DNA from: CBDUBU01 sp965365465
Lineage (GTDB): Bacteria > Bacteroidota > Rhodothermia > Rhodothermales > DASSAV01
Reading direction: 5' to 3'
Length of the DNA stretch: 6,481 bases
Assembly: GCA_965365465.1 (NCBI GenBank)
Contig: CBDUBU010000235.1
Span: forward strand, 1-6,481
Part shown: positions 1 to 6,481 of the stretch, one piece after another
Numbering within the stretch: position 1 is the first letter of the stretch
Layout: each line of letters begins with the position of its first letter
The notes under the pieces: model-generated
The model's input: only the letters and a program-made list of their open reading frames with translations
The model's database searches: none
What the model was told of the DNA's origin: nothing
Made by a program: the position numbers and the translations under genes

Positions 1-1358
1 TAGAAGTGGTCATGCCCAAGATGGGCGAGAGCATAACCGAAGGGACGGTGATCGCGTGGCGCAAGCAGCCGGGCGAGCGTGTGGAATCGGAAGAGATCCT
101 GCTGGAGATCGGAACGGACAAGGTGGATACGGAAGTGCCCTCTCCGGCGGGCGGCGTGTTGAAGGAAATTCTCGTGGCAGAAGGCGAAACCGTGGATGTC
201 GGAACCACCATTGCGCTGATCACTGCCACCGAATCGGCGCTGGAGACAGGCGCGGCGCCTGCTCCGGAAGCGGAAGATAAGCAGGTTGCCTACGCGCAGA
301 CAGACCAGGCTCCGTCGGGCGATGGCGCTGCGATGCCGGCAGAAGGGGAAGAGCAGGAAAGTGTGGAGCGCGAGGATTCAAAAGGGCGGTTTTATTCGCC
401 GCTCGTGCGTTCCATTGCAGAGAAGGAAGGATTGTCAATGCAGGAGGTAGAGCGGATTCCCGGTTCGGGTCACGACGGGCGTGTCACGAAAGAAGACATT
501 CTTGGCTATCTGGAAAACCGTAAGGCCGCCAAAGCGCCCTCCGGTAAGCAGCAGCCTGCGCCCTCCGCTACGCAGCCCTCCGTTCGGAAAGCGGAAGTGC
601 GCGAGGAGGTCGCTGCCCCTGAGGCTGAAGACACGGTTTCCGGCGGGCGCGTCGAAATCATCGAGATGGACCGTATGCGGCAAATCATTGCAGAGCATAT
701 GGTTCGTTCAAAGGCTACCTCGGCGCACGTAACCTCCTTTGCCGAAGCGGACGTTACAAACCTGGTGCGGTTGCGCGAACGCAACAAGGAAGCGTTTTTG
801 GAGCGGGAGGGCGTCAAACTGACCTACACGCCTTTCTTTGTTCATGCAGTCGTTGATGCGCTTCGTGAGCATCCGCTGCTGAACGCTTCCGTAGAGGGAA
901 AACGAATCCTCGTCAAGAAAGACTTTCACATCGGCATTGCCGTAGCGATTGGCAAAACAGGACTTGTCGCGCCCGTCATTCGGGATGCCGGAGGAAAAAA
1001 CCTGGTTGGTCTGGCGCGCGCCGCCGCCGAAATGGCAGAACGGGCGCGGGCCAAACAACTCCAGCCTGACGAATTACAGGGGGGCACCTTTACCATTACC
1101 AATATTGGTTCGCTTGGCTCTGTGATGGGCACCCCCATCATAAACCAGCCGCAGGTAGCCATCCTCGCCACCGGCGCCATCAAAAAGAGGCCGGTCGTCA
1201 TCGAGGATCCGAAGTTGGGCGATGTCATAGCCATACGGCACATGATGTATTTTTCTCTGGCCTACGACCACCGCATCATCGACGGAGCCATGAGCGCTTC
1301 GTTTCTTCAGCGCGTCGTTTCCGTGCTGGAATCGCTGGATCCTGACGCCGAGTTGTAG
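1..1358 (+). CDS. 2-oxo acid dehydrogenase E2 component, dihydrolipoamide acyltransferase (5' partial)
   Basis: This is the core acyltransferase of a cytoplasmic 2-oxo acid dehydrogenase complex. It passes an acyl group from E1, via lipoyl-lysine, to coenzyme A. The frame is open to the window edge: Glu (bases 3-5) precedes Val-Val-Met-Pro-Lys-Met, so the true start lies a few codons upstream and the GTG at 6 is probably internal. Numbering from that Val, residues 1-72 form one lipoyl domain with the lipoylated Lys39 in a GTDKVDTEV context. Ala/Pro/Glu-rich linkers flank an E3-binding domain at about 130-172. The catalytic domain runs from about 213 to 450 and carries the DHRxxDG signature with His422 and Asp426. 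All key residues are intact and the length fits a single-lipoyl E2. Pyruvate, 2-oxoglutarate and branched-chain substrates cannot be told apart, because no E1 or E3 gene is visible here. Confidence 0.95.
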   Translation, partial: EVVMPKMGESITEGTVIAWRKQPGERVESEEILLEIGTDKVDTEVPSPAGGVLKEILVAEGETVDVGTTIALITATESALETGAAPAPEAEDKQVAYAQTDQAPSGDGAAMPAEGEEQESVEREDSKGRFYSPLVRSIAEKEGLSMQEVERIPGSGHDGRVTKEDILGYLENRKAAKAPSGKQQPAPSATQPSVRKAEVREEVAAPEAEDTVSGGRVEIIEMDRMRQIIAEHMVRSKATSAHVTSFAEADVTNLVRLRERNKEAFLEREGVKLTYTPFFVHAVVDALREHPLLNASVEGKRILVKKDFHIGIAVAIGKTGLVAPVIRDAGGKNLVGLARAAAEMAERARAKQLQPDELQGGTFTITNIGSLGSVMGTPIINQPQVAILATGAIKKRPVVIEDPKLGDVIAIRHMMYFSLAYDHRIIDGAMSASFLQRVVSVLESLDPDAEL

Positions 1359-1361
1359 GGC

Positions 1362-1387
1362 AGGCCGGATCTGCCGGCCTCCGGCAG
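1362..1387. repeat. Two overlapping, mutually exclusive perfect hairpins after the E2 gene
   Basis: Directly after the E2 stop codon, bases 1362-1380 read AGGCCGG-ATCTG-CCGGCCT, a perfect 7-bp stem with a 5-base loop. Bases 1371-1387 read CTGCCGG-CCT-CCGGCAG, a second perfect 7-bp stem. They share 1371-1380, so only one can form at a time. No T-run follows on the plus strand, so this is not a canonical intrinsic terminator. It could be a T-less transcription end, an mRNA 3' stabiliser or an attenuator between E2 and the next gene. The pairing is seen in the sequence; any function is inference. Confidence 0.4.
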
Positions 1388-1426
1388 CGCATAACACCGC
1401 GTCTCATATCATTATGTCTTCGTCCT

Positions 1427-2404
1427 ATGTCCAACGGAGCGCAGCAGCCTGATTCTTCAGCTTCGAAACCGGAAGCTGCGCCTGCACTCAAGTTATCTGT
1501 GAGTGAGGTGGAGCGGAGGATTCAGGACTTCCTGAAACAGTATCTGCGCACCAGAAGCCCCGAAACGGTAGGCACCTACAGGAGGGCGCTGAACGAGTTT
1601 GAGCGCTGGTTTGCCCAGCAGCGCGGCCGCTTCCGGTTTACCGACAAAGGCGTTGAGGAATACAAGGAGTACCTGATGCAATCACGAGGGCTGCACCAGG
1701 TATCTGTCTCGACCTATCTGACGGCGCTGCGCCGTTTCTGCCAGTACCTGGTCGATATCGGGTTGCTGGAAGAAAACCCGGCGCAGTCTGTGAAAGGGAA
1801 CCGGCGCCCGAGCAGCCACTCGCGCTCGGTTCTGACTCAGACAGAGATTGAACAACTGCTGGAGCATCTTCCGCTGGTCTCACAGATCGATAAGCGTGAC
1901 CACGCTATCGTCTACGTCATGCTCTATGCGGGACTGAGCGAGGTTGAGATTGTCCGCGCCGACCTCAAAGACCTGGAACAAACGCTTATGGGGTGGTATC
2001 TGCGCGTGCAGGGCAAGGGTCGAACCGTAAAAGACCAGCAGGTGCCTGTCGATCCTCCGGTCATGGAGAAAATCAGGGTTTACCTGGATACCCGCAGGCG
2101 CATTCGCCCTGAGGACCCGCTTTTCGTATCGCACGGGCGCCGATCCGAAGGGCAGCGGCTGAATACCCGTTCCGTTCGGAGCCGGATCAACATGCATCTG
2201 AAGGAAGCCGGGATCAAGCGGAGAGGCATATCCCCGCACAGCCTGACCCATACCGCCGCGCTCATCTGGCTCAACGATGGAATGTCCCTGCAAGAGGTGA
2301 AACAGCGTATGCGTCATGGCACGCTGGATACAACCATGATTTACTACAAACAGCAGGGACTGCTGAACAGAGACCCGGAGGAACTGAAAAAAATGGAGCG
2401 CTGA
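1427..2404 (+). CDS. Xer/integrase-like tyrosine recombinase with degenerate active site
   Basis: This 325-residue protein has the two-domain layout of XerC/XerD-type tyrosine recombinases, which cut and rejoin DNA through a 3'-phosphotyrosine intermediate. A Ser/Ala/Pro-rich tail (1-22) leads into an N-terminal SAM-like core-binding domain (about 25-125). The catalytic domain (about 135-320) follows. Aligned by eye to the family motifs, Lys197 (VQGKGR), His271 (SPHSL), His297 (MRHGT) and nucleophile Tyr306 (TTMIYY) are present. However, the first catalytic Arg (GLRxSE in the family) is Ser171, and the second (HxLRH) is Thr274. Since both arginines hold the scissile phosphate, normal strand cleavage is doubtful. 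The ATG at 1427 is the only sensible start; no Shine-Dalgarno is visible. No att site, tRNA or phage gene flanks it, so a mobile element is not supported. Family membership is firm; the role is unknown, possibly non-catalytic DNA binding. Confidence 0.88.
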   Translation: MSNGAQQPDSSASKPEAAPALKLSVSEVERRIQDFLKQYLRTRSPETVGTYRRALNEFERWFAQQRGRFRFTDKGVEEYKEYLMQSRGLHQVSVSTYLTALRRFCQYLVDIGLLEENPAQSVKGNRRPSSHSRSVLTQTEIEQLLEHLPLVSQIDKRDHAIVYVMLYAGLSEVEIVRADLKDLEQTLMGWYLRVQGKGRTVKDQQVPVDPPVMEKIRVYLDTRRRIRPEDPLFVSHGRRSEGQRLNTRSVRSRINMHLKEAGIKRRGISPHSLTHTAALIWLNDGMSLQEVKQRMRHGTLDTTMIYYKQQGLLNRDPEELKKMER

Positions 2405-2460
2405 CGGTAGCCTCAAGAAAAGCCAGCCCTCATGCGTATTGCGCCGGCAGTGCTATCCAT

Positions 2461-2949
2461 TCATTTGCCGGAATACTCTACACGAATCGTCGCCGTCGAA
2501 GGGCGGTCGGGTTGCGGGTTTTCGGAAGTGGGATAGGGCATCAGTTGAAGCAGGGAAAAGCGATAGCCCAGGGTGTCGAGGACGCTTCTGTCAGGCGAGT
2601 TTTCAGCAGGCCGTGGCAGAGAAGAAAGCAGGAGGTCGTGGGAGGTCTCGCCAGAGGGAGTAAACCGGAGTTTGACCGTTGCTTCGCCCATCCAGAAGCA
2701 CATCACATCGGCAGGGCAACGGCTTTCAGAAACCTTTTTCAGAAACTCCAGACGGGCATCGTACTTTTCCAGGAAAGCCGTTTGTCCTTCCCGAAGGGTC
2801 ACTTCATCTCCGGCAACGGTAAGCGCATTGGACTCGGATGCTGTTTTGCGTAAGCCGAAGAGCGAACCTCCAACATCACAGCCTGCCAGAAACAAGCTGA
2901 ATCCAAGAAGAACTGCTGCCGGAGCAGATAAACGGTAAGAGCGCATCAT
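2461..2949 (-). CDS. Uncharacterised lipoprotein with SRCPxxVxCxWxGxA motif
   Basis: I cannot assign a function. From the chosen start the product is 162 residues. It begins with a short basic stretch and a hydrophobic segment (about 7-22) ending in the lipobox LAGC, so Cys24 should be lipidated and the mature protein membrane-anchored outside the cytoplasm. The frame opens further upstream, at 3021, but only the ATG pair at 2949/2946 puts the signal peptide at the N terminus. The mature part is soluble and probably mostly beta. At residues 76-90 it carries SRCPADVMCFWMGEA, with two cysteines (78 and 84) that could form a disulfide. I recall the same CPxxVxCxWxG pattern in other uncharacterised secreted bacterial proteins. 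The residues after Cys24 lack the acidic/Lys export signal of Bacteroidota surface lipoproteins. It starts 121 bases after the porQ stop on the same strand, so cotranscription is possible. It converges on the recombinase gene. Confidence 0.8.
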   Translation of the reverse strand: MMRSYRLSAPAAVLLGFSLFLAGCDVGGSLFGLRKTASESNALTVAGDEVTLREGQTAFLEKYDARLEFLKKVSESRCPADVMCFWMGEATVKLRFTPSGETSHDLLLSSLPRPAENSPDRSVLDTLGYRFSLLQLMPYPTSENPQPDRPSTATIRVEYSGK

Positions 2950-3070
2950 AAAAGTCGATTGGTTATTCAGATCCTGCATACACTTCACCGGAAACGTTTG
3001 GGGTTGATGCTGAAAAGACAATCTGCTGCTGTTTTATTTCACAACGGCCCTGCAGAAATCCACTTCTCCT

Positions 3071-4069
3071 TCAGAGAACCGTACGCAGGGTAAACTGGTG
3101 CAATCCTCCTACAGACGACCATGTGTTATAGGCATAGTCGAATCCGATACGGCGGACCTTGATGCCGAAGCCCATTCCGAACCCTGCCAGGTCGAGCCGG
3201 CTTTTCAGCTTTAACGCCTCGTGCCGGCGGTGGTTGTAGCCGAAGCGCACCTGGAATGCTTCGCTGAACTGAAATTCGCCGCCGAGCGCCAGGTGATGCA
3301 TGATGCGGTCGAAAGTTTTGCTGTCTTCAGCCGCGTTCCCGATGTCATGCAAGTTGTAGCCGGTCACCGAGATCAGCAACGGGACATATTGCAGGCGCTT
3401 TGCCAGCCCAACGCGAACATCCAGGGGGAGTTCGTCTTGCACGGCGCCAAGCGAGTTGAGCGTAAAACCGAGGTTGTTGATAGAGGCGCTGGCGGTGAAC
3501 TGGCGATCCGGAAGCCGGTACAGAACCCCCAGGTCCGCTGCCAGAGCCGACGCGCGGTAAGCTTCTACGCTCGAATAGATGAAATGCACGTTGGCGCCGT
3601 AGTGCAGTTGTTCCGAATAGGCCCTGCCCAGACCCACGGTAAGCGCTGCATCCGAGGCCCCGAATTGCTCTGTGGGTTCCCCGTTTTCATCCGCTCCCTG
3701 GATGTCTCCCCAACTCAAAAAGCGCAGCCCGGCTCCCACGGCTCCCACTCCTTCTATCTCGCGGCCGTAAGCCAGAAATCCGGCGCTCAGGTCGCTCAGC
3801 ATATTCAGGTAAGAGAAGGAGGCAGCCCGGTGCATTTGATCGTTCAGGAGCGCCGGGTTGTAGAACAGCGCGTTGATGTCTTCGCCATAGACGGCAGAGA
3901 AGGCGCCGCTCAGGGCGGCGGCGCGCGCGGAAGGCTCGATGCGGAGAAACGAAAACCCGGTCAGAGGACCCGGCTGGCCGAATGCAGACAGGCTCGGGCC
4001 GCAGAGCGCGGCAGCGCATACGAGCGGAAAAACGTATTTGCAGCAAAAAGAGCGCGTGTGAAAGGTCAT
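3071..4069 (-). CDS. porQ: Type IX secretion system outer-membrane protein PorQ
   Basis: This 332-residue member of the PorV/PorQ beta-barrel family most resembles PorQ. In Porphyromonas gingivalis PorQ works with PorU, PorV and PorZ in the outer-membrane complex that processes type IX secretion cargo and attaches it to the cell surface. A Sec signal peptide (about 1-31, hydrophobic core about 13-29) ends near SAFGQ. The family signature follows at about 46-75: PSARAAALSGAF, then NALFYNPALL. PorQ-like stretches continue with MHRAASFSYLN, ADENGEPT and HFIYSSVEAY, plus alternating beta-strand sequence to the C terminus. The length is normal for PorQ. The ATG at 4069 gives a complete signal peptide, although no Shine-Dalgarno is evident, as is common in Bacteroidota. 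It is divergent from secA and upstream of the lipoprotein gene. PorV is the main alternative; the downstream motifs favour PorQ. Confidence 0.88.
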   Translation of the reverse strand: MTFHTRSFCCKYVFPLVCAAALCGPSLSAFGQPGPLTGFSFLRIEPSARAAALSGAFSAVYGEDINALFYNPALLNDQMHRAASFSYLNMLSDLSAGFLAYGREIEGVGAVGAGLRFLSWGDIQGADENGEPTEQFGASDAALTVGLGRAYSEQLHYGANVHFIYSSVEAYRASALAADLGVLYRLPDRQFTASASINNLGFTLNSLGAVQDELPLDVRVGLAKRLQYVPLLISVTGYNLHDIGNAAEDSKTFDRIMHHLALGGEFQFSEAFQVRFGYNHRRHEALKLKSRLDLAGFGMGFGIKVRRIGFDYAYNTWSSVGGLHQFTLRTVL

Positions 4070-4424
4070 ACGTCTGGCGGAAGAGCTGGAGAGGCGCTGA
4101 AAAATCGTAAAAATTGATGCGTCCGAAAAGGCACTTTGCCATGTACTTCCTACGGCCCACTTGGTTCGTCAGGAGGCTTCCTGAGCGCAGGCTTGCCTTG
4201 TCGCCTTGCCGAACAGGAGAGCGGTGAGAACAAAAGGCGAAGAGCGTTACGGATGGGAACGGAACCTGTCAGGGGGCGTGAGACCTGAATGTCCGTCTTG
4301 CTCCTGGCTGCTCTCAGCGTCGGGCATGACCATACTCTGAAGTTGCGCCTGGGGGGAGGTCAAGTGGCGCAGTTTTTGAGGCAATGTTTCGGACAGAAGC
4401 AAGATGAATTTCGGGGGGCGCTGA

Positions 4425-4469
4425 GCACGAAGCGTGCGAGGCCGGCTAGAAAGCCGGCGCAGGCCTGCG
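4425..4469. repeat. Cluster of three perfect inverted repeats ahead of secA
   Basis: Three abutting dyads lie in 45 bases. They are GCACG-AAG-CGTGC at 4425-4437, GCCGGCT-AGAA-AGCCGGC at 4441-4458, and the 12-base palindrome CGCAGGCCTGCG at 4458-4469. The first two can fold as RNA hairpins. The third has no loop and suits a DNA-binding dimer better. AGGCC at 4439-4443 can also pair with GGCCT at 4462-4466, giving an alternative enclosing fold. The cluster ends 55 bases before the secA ATG, so it may lie in the secA leader or promoter. No T-run follows, so a canonical terminator is unlikely. A regulatory role is inference. Confidence 0.45.
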
Positions 4470-4514
4470 ACTTTGTCATACCTTCCCAGCTACTTCATGC
4501 GCATATTCCTTTGC

Positions 4515-4518
4515 AAGG
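4515..4518 (+). promoter_or_regulatory. Probable secA ribosome binding site
   Basis: AAGG sits six bases before the ATG at 4525. It is a short Shine-Dalgarno match at a suitable distance. It supports the start that gives the family-typical N terminus Met-Leu-Glu-Leu-Leu-Lys. Confidence 0.5.
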
Positions 4519-4524
4519 CAAATT

Positions 4525-6481
4525 ATGTTAGAGTTACTGAAGAATTTATTCGGCAATAAGAACGAGCGCTTATTGAAGAGATACTGGCCGCTCGTTGGAA
4601 AGATCAACGAATACGCGGCTCAGTTCGAGTCGCTTTCAGACGAAGAACTGCGCGGCAAGACGGAAGCGTTCAGAAAAGCGATCCGGGAATCGGTAACCGC
4701 TATAGAGGCCAGGCAGGCAGAGATCAAGGCGCAGCTTCGTGGAGTTCCTGCAACAGCCGAAGTGGGAGGAGATGGGCAGGCGGCAGACGAAGAGCAGGAT
4801 CTGACGCTGCAAGAGCGCCAGGGGCTGTACGACGAGCTAGACGATCTCGAAGAAGACTGGCTGGACACGGTTGAAGGGGTTTTGAATGACCTGTTGCCTG
4901 AAGCGTTTGCCGTTATCAAGGAGACCATGCGGCGGCTGCTGGGCCAGGAATGGATGGCGGGCGGTTCCAAAATCATCTGGGACATGGTGCCGTTCGACGT
5001 TCAGCTTCTTGGCGGCATCGTTTTGCACGAAGGCAAGGTCGCTGAGATGAAGACGGGTGAGGGCAAGACGCTGGTGGCTGTTGCGCCCGTGTATCTGAAC
5101 GCGCTCGTCGGGCGCGGCGTGCATCTGGTAACGGTAAACCCCTATCTGGCGGAACGCGATGCCGAATGGATGGAGCCGGTCTTTGCCTTTCATGGCTTGA
5201 CCGTAGACGTGATCGACCGGCACGAACCCCATACGGAAGCGCGCCGCAAGGCATACCGCGCCGATATCACCTACGGCACCAATAATGAATTCGGATTTGA
5301 CTACCTGCGCGACAATTCGTTTGTGACGGACCCCGACCAGCTCGTGCAGCGCGGGCACCATTTTGCGATTGTGGACGAGGTGGACTCGGTATTGATCGAT
5401 GAGGCGCGCACGCCGCTGATCATCTCCGGGCCTGTTCCGCAGGCGCAGGAGGGCCGGTTCGACGAACTCAAGCCGCCGATCGAGAAGCTGGTGTTTGCCC
5501 AGCAGAAGCTGGTTGCGCAGTTCGTGAGCGAGGCGGAACGATTGCTCAAGGAAAAGGAAGCGGCAGAGGAGGCTGGAGAACGCAAGCAGGCATCCGAACT
5601 CGAAAGCGACGCGGGGCTTGCGTTGCTCCGGGCCTCACGAGGCTTCCCGAAGAATAAGAAACTGCTCAAGCTGTTGCAGGAACCGGGCGTTGCGCAACTG
5701 TTGCAGCGCACGGAGTACTATTATCTGCAAGACAATGCGAAGAACATGCCTTATGTTGACGACGCGTTGTACTTCGCACTCGACGAGAAGAATCATTCCA
5801 TCGAGATGTCCGAGAAGGGGCGAGAGTTTGCGGCGAGGTCAGCAGGCGAGGACGCTAACCTTTTCGTGTTGCCGGACCTGGGCAGCGAGATTGCCCGGTT
5901 TGAACAGGAGAACCGGGACAAAAAGCGCCTGCTTGAGGAAGAAATCGTCTCGCGCGAAGACCTGACAGAGGAGAAGCGCGAGAACAAGCTCCAGAATGAT
6001 CTCCGGCTTCTGGAGAAGGAACTGGAAGAGAACAAGCGCAACCTTTACGCGCTCTATGCGGAACGCGCCGAGCGCCTGCACGCCATAGAGCAGCTCATGC
6101 GCGCTTATACGCTATATGAGAAGGACATCGAGTACATCGTTCAGGATGACAAAGTCCTGATCGTCGATGAGCATACGGGCCGCGTGCTGCCGGGGCGCCG
6201 GTACTCGGATGGTCTGCACCAGGCCATTGAAGCAAAGGAAAACGTAAAGGTTCAGGCGGCAACCCAGACCTATGCCACCATCACGCTTCAGAACTACTTC
6301 CGTATGTACGCGAAGCTGGCGGGCATGACGGGTACGGCGGAGACGGAAGCGGAGGAACTGTTCAAGATTTACAAGCTCGACGTGGCGGTTATTCCTACCC
6401 ACAAGCCGGTAGTTCGCAAGGATCTGGATGATCTGGTGTTCCGGTCCCGTCGAGACAAGTACAACGCGGTTCTCGATAGAA
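4525..6481 (+). CDS. secA: Protein translocase ATPase subunit SecA (3' partial)
   Basis: SecA is the cytoplasmic ATPase motor that pushes unfolded preproteins through SecYEG. The frame stays open to the window edge, giving 652 codons of what is probably a protein of over 1,000 residues. Walker A is MKTGEGKT (175-182) and Walker B is VDEVDS with Asp284/Glu285, followed by LIDEARTPLIISG. The conserved YGTNNEFGFDYLRDN, VDEHTGR (547-553) and AGMTGTAETE (599-608) blocks are intact. Compared with E. coli SecA from memory, there is an N-terminal insertion at about 57-118. The stretch between LIISG and VDEHTGR is also roughly 130 residues longer, with a charged segment (about 333-372) and a likely coiled coil (about 455-520). 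Both are features I associate with Bacteroidota SecA. The usual VNDYL is VNPYL (Pro206) here. The second motor domain, scaffold domain and C-terminal region lie outside the window. Confidence 0.97.
   Translation, partial: MLELLKNLFGNKNERLLKRYWPLVGKINEYAAQFESLSDEELRGKTEAFRKAIRESVTAIEARQAEIKAQLRGVPATAEVGGDGQAADEEQDLTLQERQGLYDELDDLEEDWLDTVEGVLNDLLPEAFAVIKETMRRLLGQEWMAGGSKIIWDMVPFDVQLLGGIVLHEGKVAEMKTGEGKTLVAVAPVYLNALVGRGVHLVTVNPYLAERDAEWMEPVFAFHGLTVDVIDRHEPHTEARRKAYRADITYGTNNEFGFDYLRDNSFVTDPDQLVQRGHHFAIVDEVDSVLIDEARTPLIISGPVPQAQEGRFDELKPPIEKLVFAQQKLVAQFVSEAERLLKEKEAAEEAGERKQASELESDAGLALLRASRGFPKNKKLLKLLQEPGVAQLLQRTEYYYLQDNAKNMPYVDDALYFALDEKNHSIEMSEKGREFAARSAGEDANLFVLPDLGSEIARFEQENRDKKRLLEEEIVSREDLTEEKRENKLQNDLRLLEKELEENKRNLYALYAERAERLHAIEQLMRAYTLYEKDIEYIVQDDKVLIVDEHTGRVLPGRRYSDGLHQAIEAKENVKVQAATQTYATITLQNYFRMYAKLAGMTGTAETEAEELFKIYKLDVAVIPTHKPVVRKDLDDLVFRSRRDKYNAVLDR

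Larger units (their letters stand above)
4070..4524. other. Divergent porQ-secA intergenic region
   Basis: These 455 bases separate two divergent genes and should hold both promoters, but I could not pick a convincing Bacteroidota-type (TTG / TAnnTTTG) or sigma-70 promoter on either strand. A perfect 6-bp hairpin, TCAGGA-GGCT-TCCTGA, lies at 4169-4184. The inverted-repeat cluster at 4425-4469 is listed separately. An 80-codon plus-strand frame (4289-4531) has no recognisable domain, has only a weak, distant purine run before its ATG, and overlaps the secA start by 7 bases. I do not call it a gene. No tRNA, SRP RNA, tmRNA or RNase P RNA signature was seen. Confidence 0.6.

Noticed and set aside
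1427..2404. Integrated mobile element or phage integrase
   Set aside because: No tRNA, direct-repeat att pair, excisionase or cargo genes flank it. Neighbours are housekeeping genes, and base usage is like theirs.
1880..2416. 178-codon minus-strand open frame opposite the recombinase gene
   Set aside because: It lies wholly against a recognisable tyrosine recombinase coding frame, and its product shows no family motif.
2405..2460. Bidirectional terminator between the convergent genes
   Set aside because: No stem of useful length followed by a T-run was found on either strand in these 56 bases.
2950..3021. Upstream extension of the lipoprotein to the ATG at 3021
   Set aside because: It would put 24 extra residues, mostly polar, ahead of the signal peptide. 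The ATG pair at 2949/2946 gives a normal lipoprotein N terminus.
3221..4117. 298-codon plus-strand open frame opposite porQ
   Set aside because: It is a GC-driven antisense shadow of porQ. The minus-strand product has a signal peptide and family motifs; the plus-strand product has no recognisable domain.
4258..4320. Possible SRP RNA fragment, from GGAACCTGTCAGG at 4260-4272
   Set aside because: The SRP RNA core should continue with a GGAAGG-x-AGCAGCC-like stretch opposite it. That is absent on either strand, and no long hairpin encloses the segment.

Overview
This window reads as a chromosomal stretch from a moderately GC-rich member of the Bacteroidota/Rhodothermota lineage. Three points support that. 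There is a PorQ-type outer-membrane protein of the type IX secretion system, which is confined to that superphylum. The SecA carries the long N-terminal and preprotein-cross-linking-domain insertions typical of those bacteria. Most genes lack a clear Shine-Dalgarno sequence. Placement nearer Rhodothermia than classical Bacteroidia is inferred only from base composition and remains tentative.

Layout from left to right. (1) 1-1358, plus: the E2 acyltransferase of a 2-oxo acid dehydrogenase complex, missing only its first few codons at the window edge. (2) 1359-1426: a short gap with two overlapping, mutually exclusive GC-rich hairpins. (3) 1427-2404, plus: a Xer/phage-integrase-type tyrosine recombinase in which both catalytic arginines are replaced, although Lys, both His and the nucleophilic Tyr remain. 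(4) 2405-2460: a 56-base convergent gap in which I see no convincing terminator. (5) 2461-2949, minus: a small lipoprotein of unknown function with an SRCPxxVxCxWxGxA motif. (6) 2950-3070: a gap with nothing recognisable. (7) 3071-4069, minus: porQ. (8) 4070-4524: a divergent intergenic region of 455 bases with several perfect inverted repeats, densest just before secA. (9) 4525 to the window end, plus: secA, truncated on the right after 652 codons.

porQ and secA are divergently arranged. Their functions are linked, because type IX cargo must first cross the inner membrane through Sec. The lipoprotein lies downstream of porQ on the same strand and may share its transcript. E2 and the recombinase are on the same strand but have no evident functional relation.

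I do not see a new multi-gene system here. The most unusual item is the apparently catalytically disabled tyrosine recombinase. After that come the inverted-repeat cluster ahead of secA and the uncharacterised lipoprotein. No CRISPR array, insertion sequence, tRNA or rRNA was recognised.
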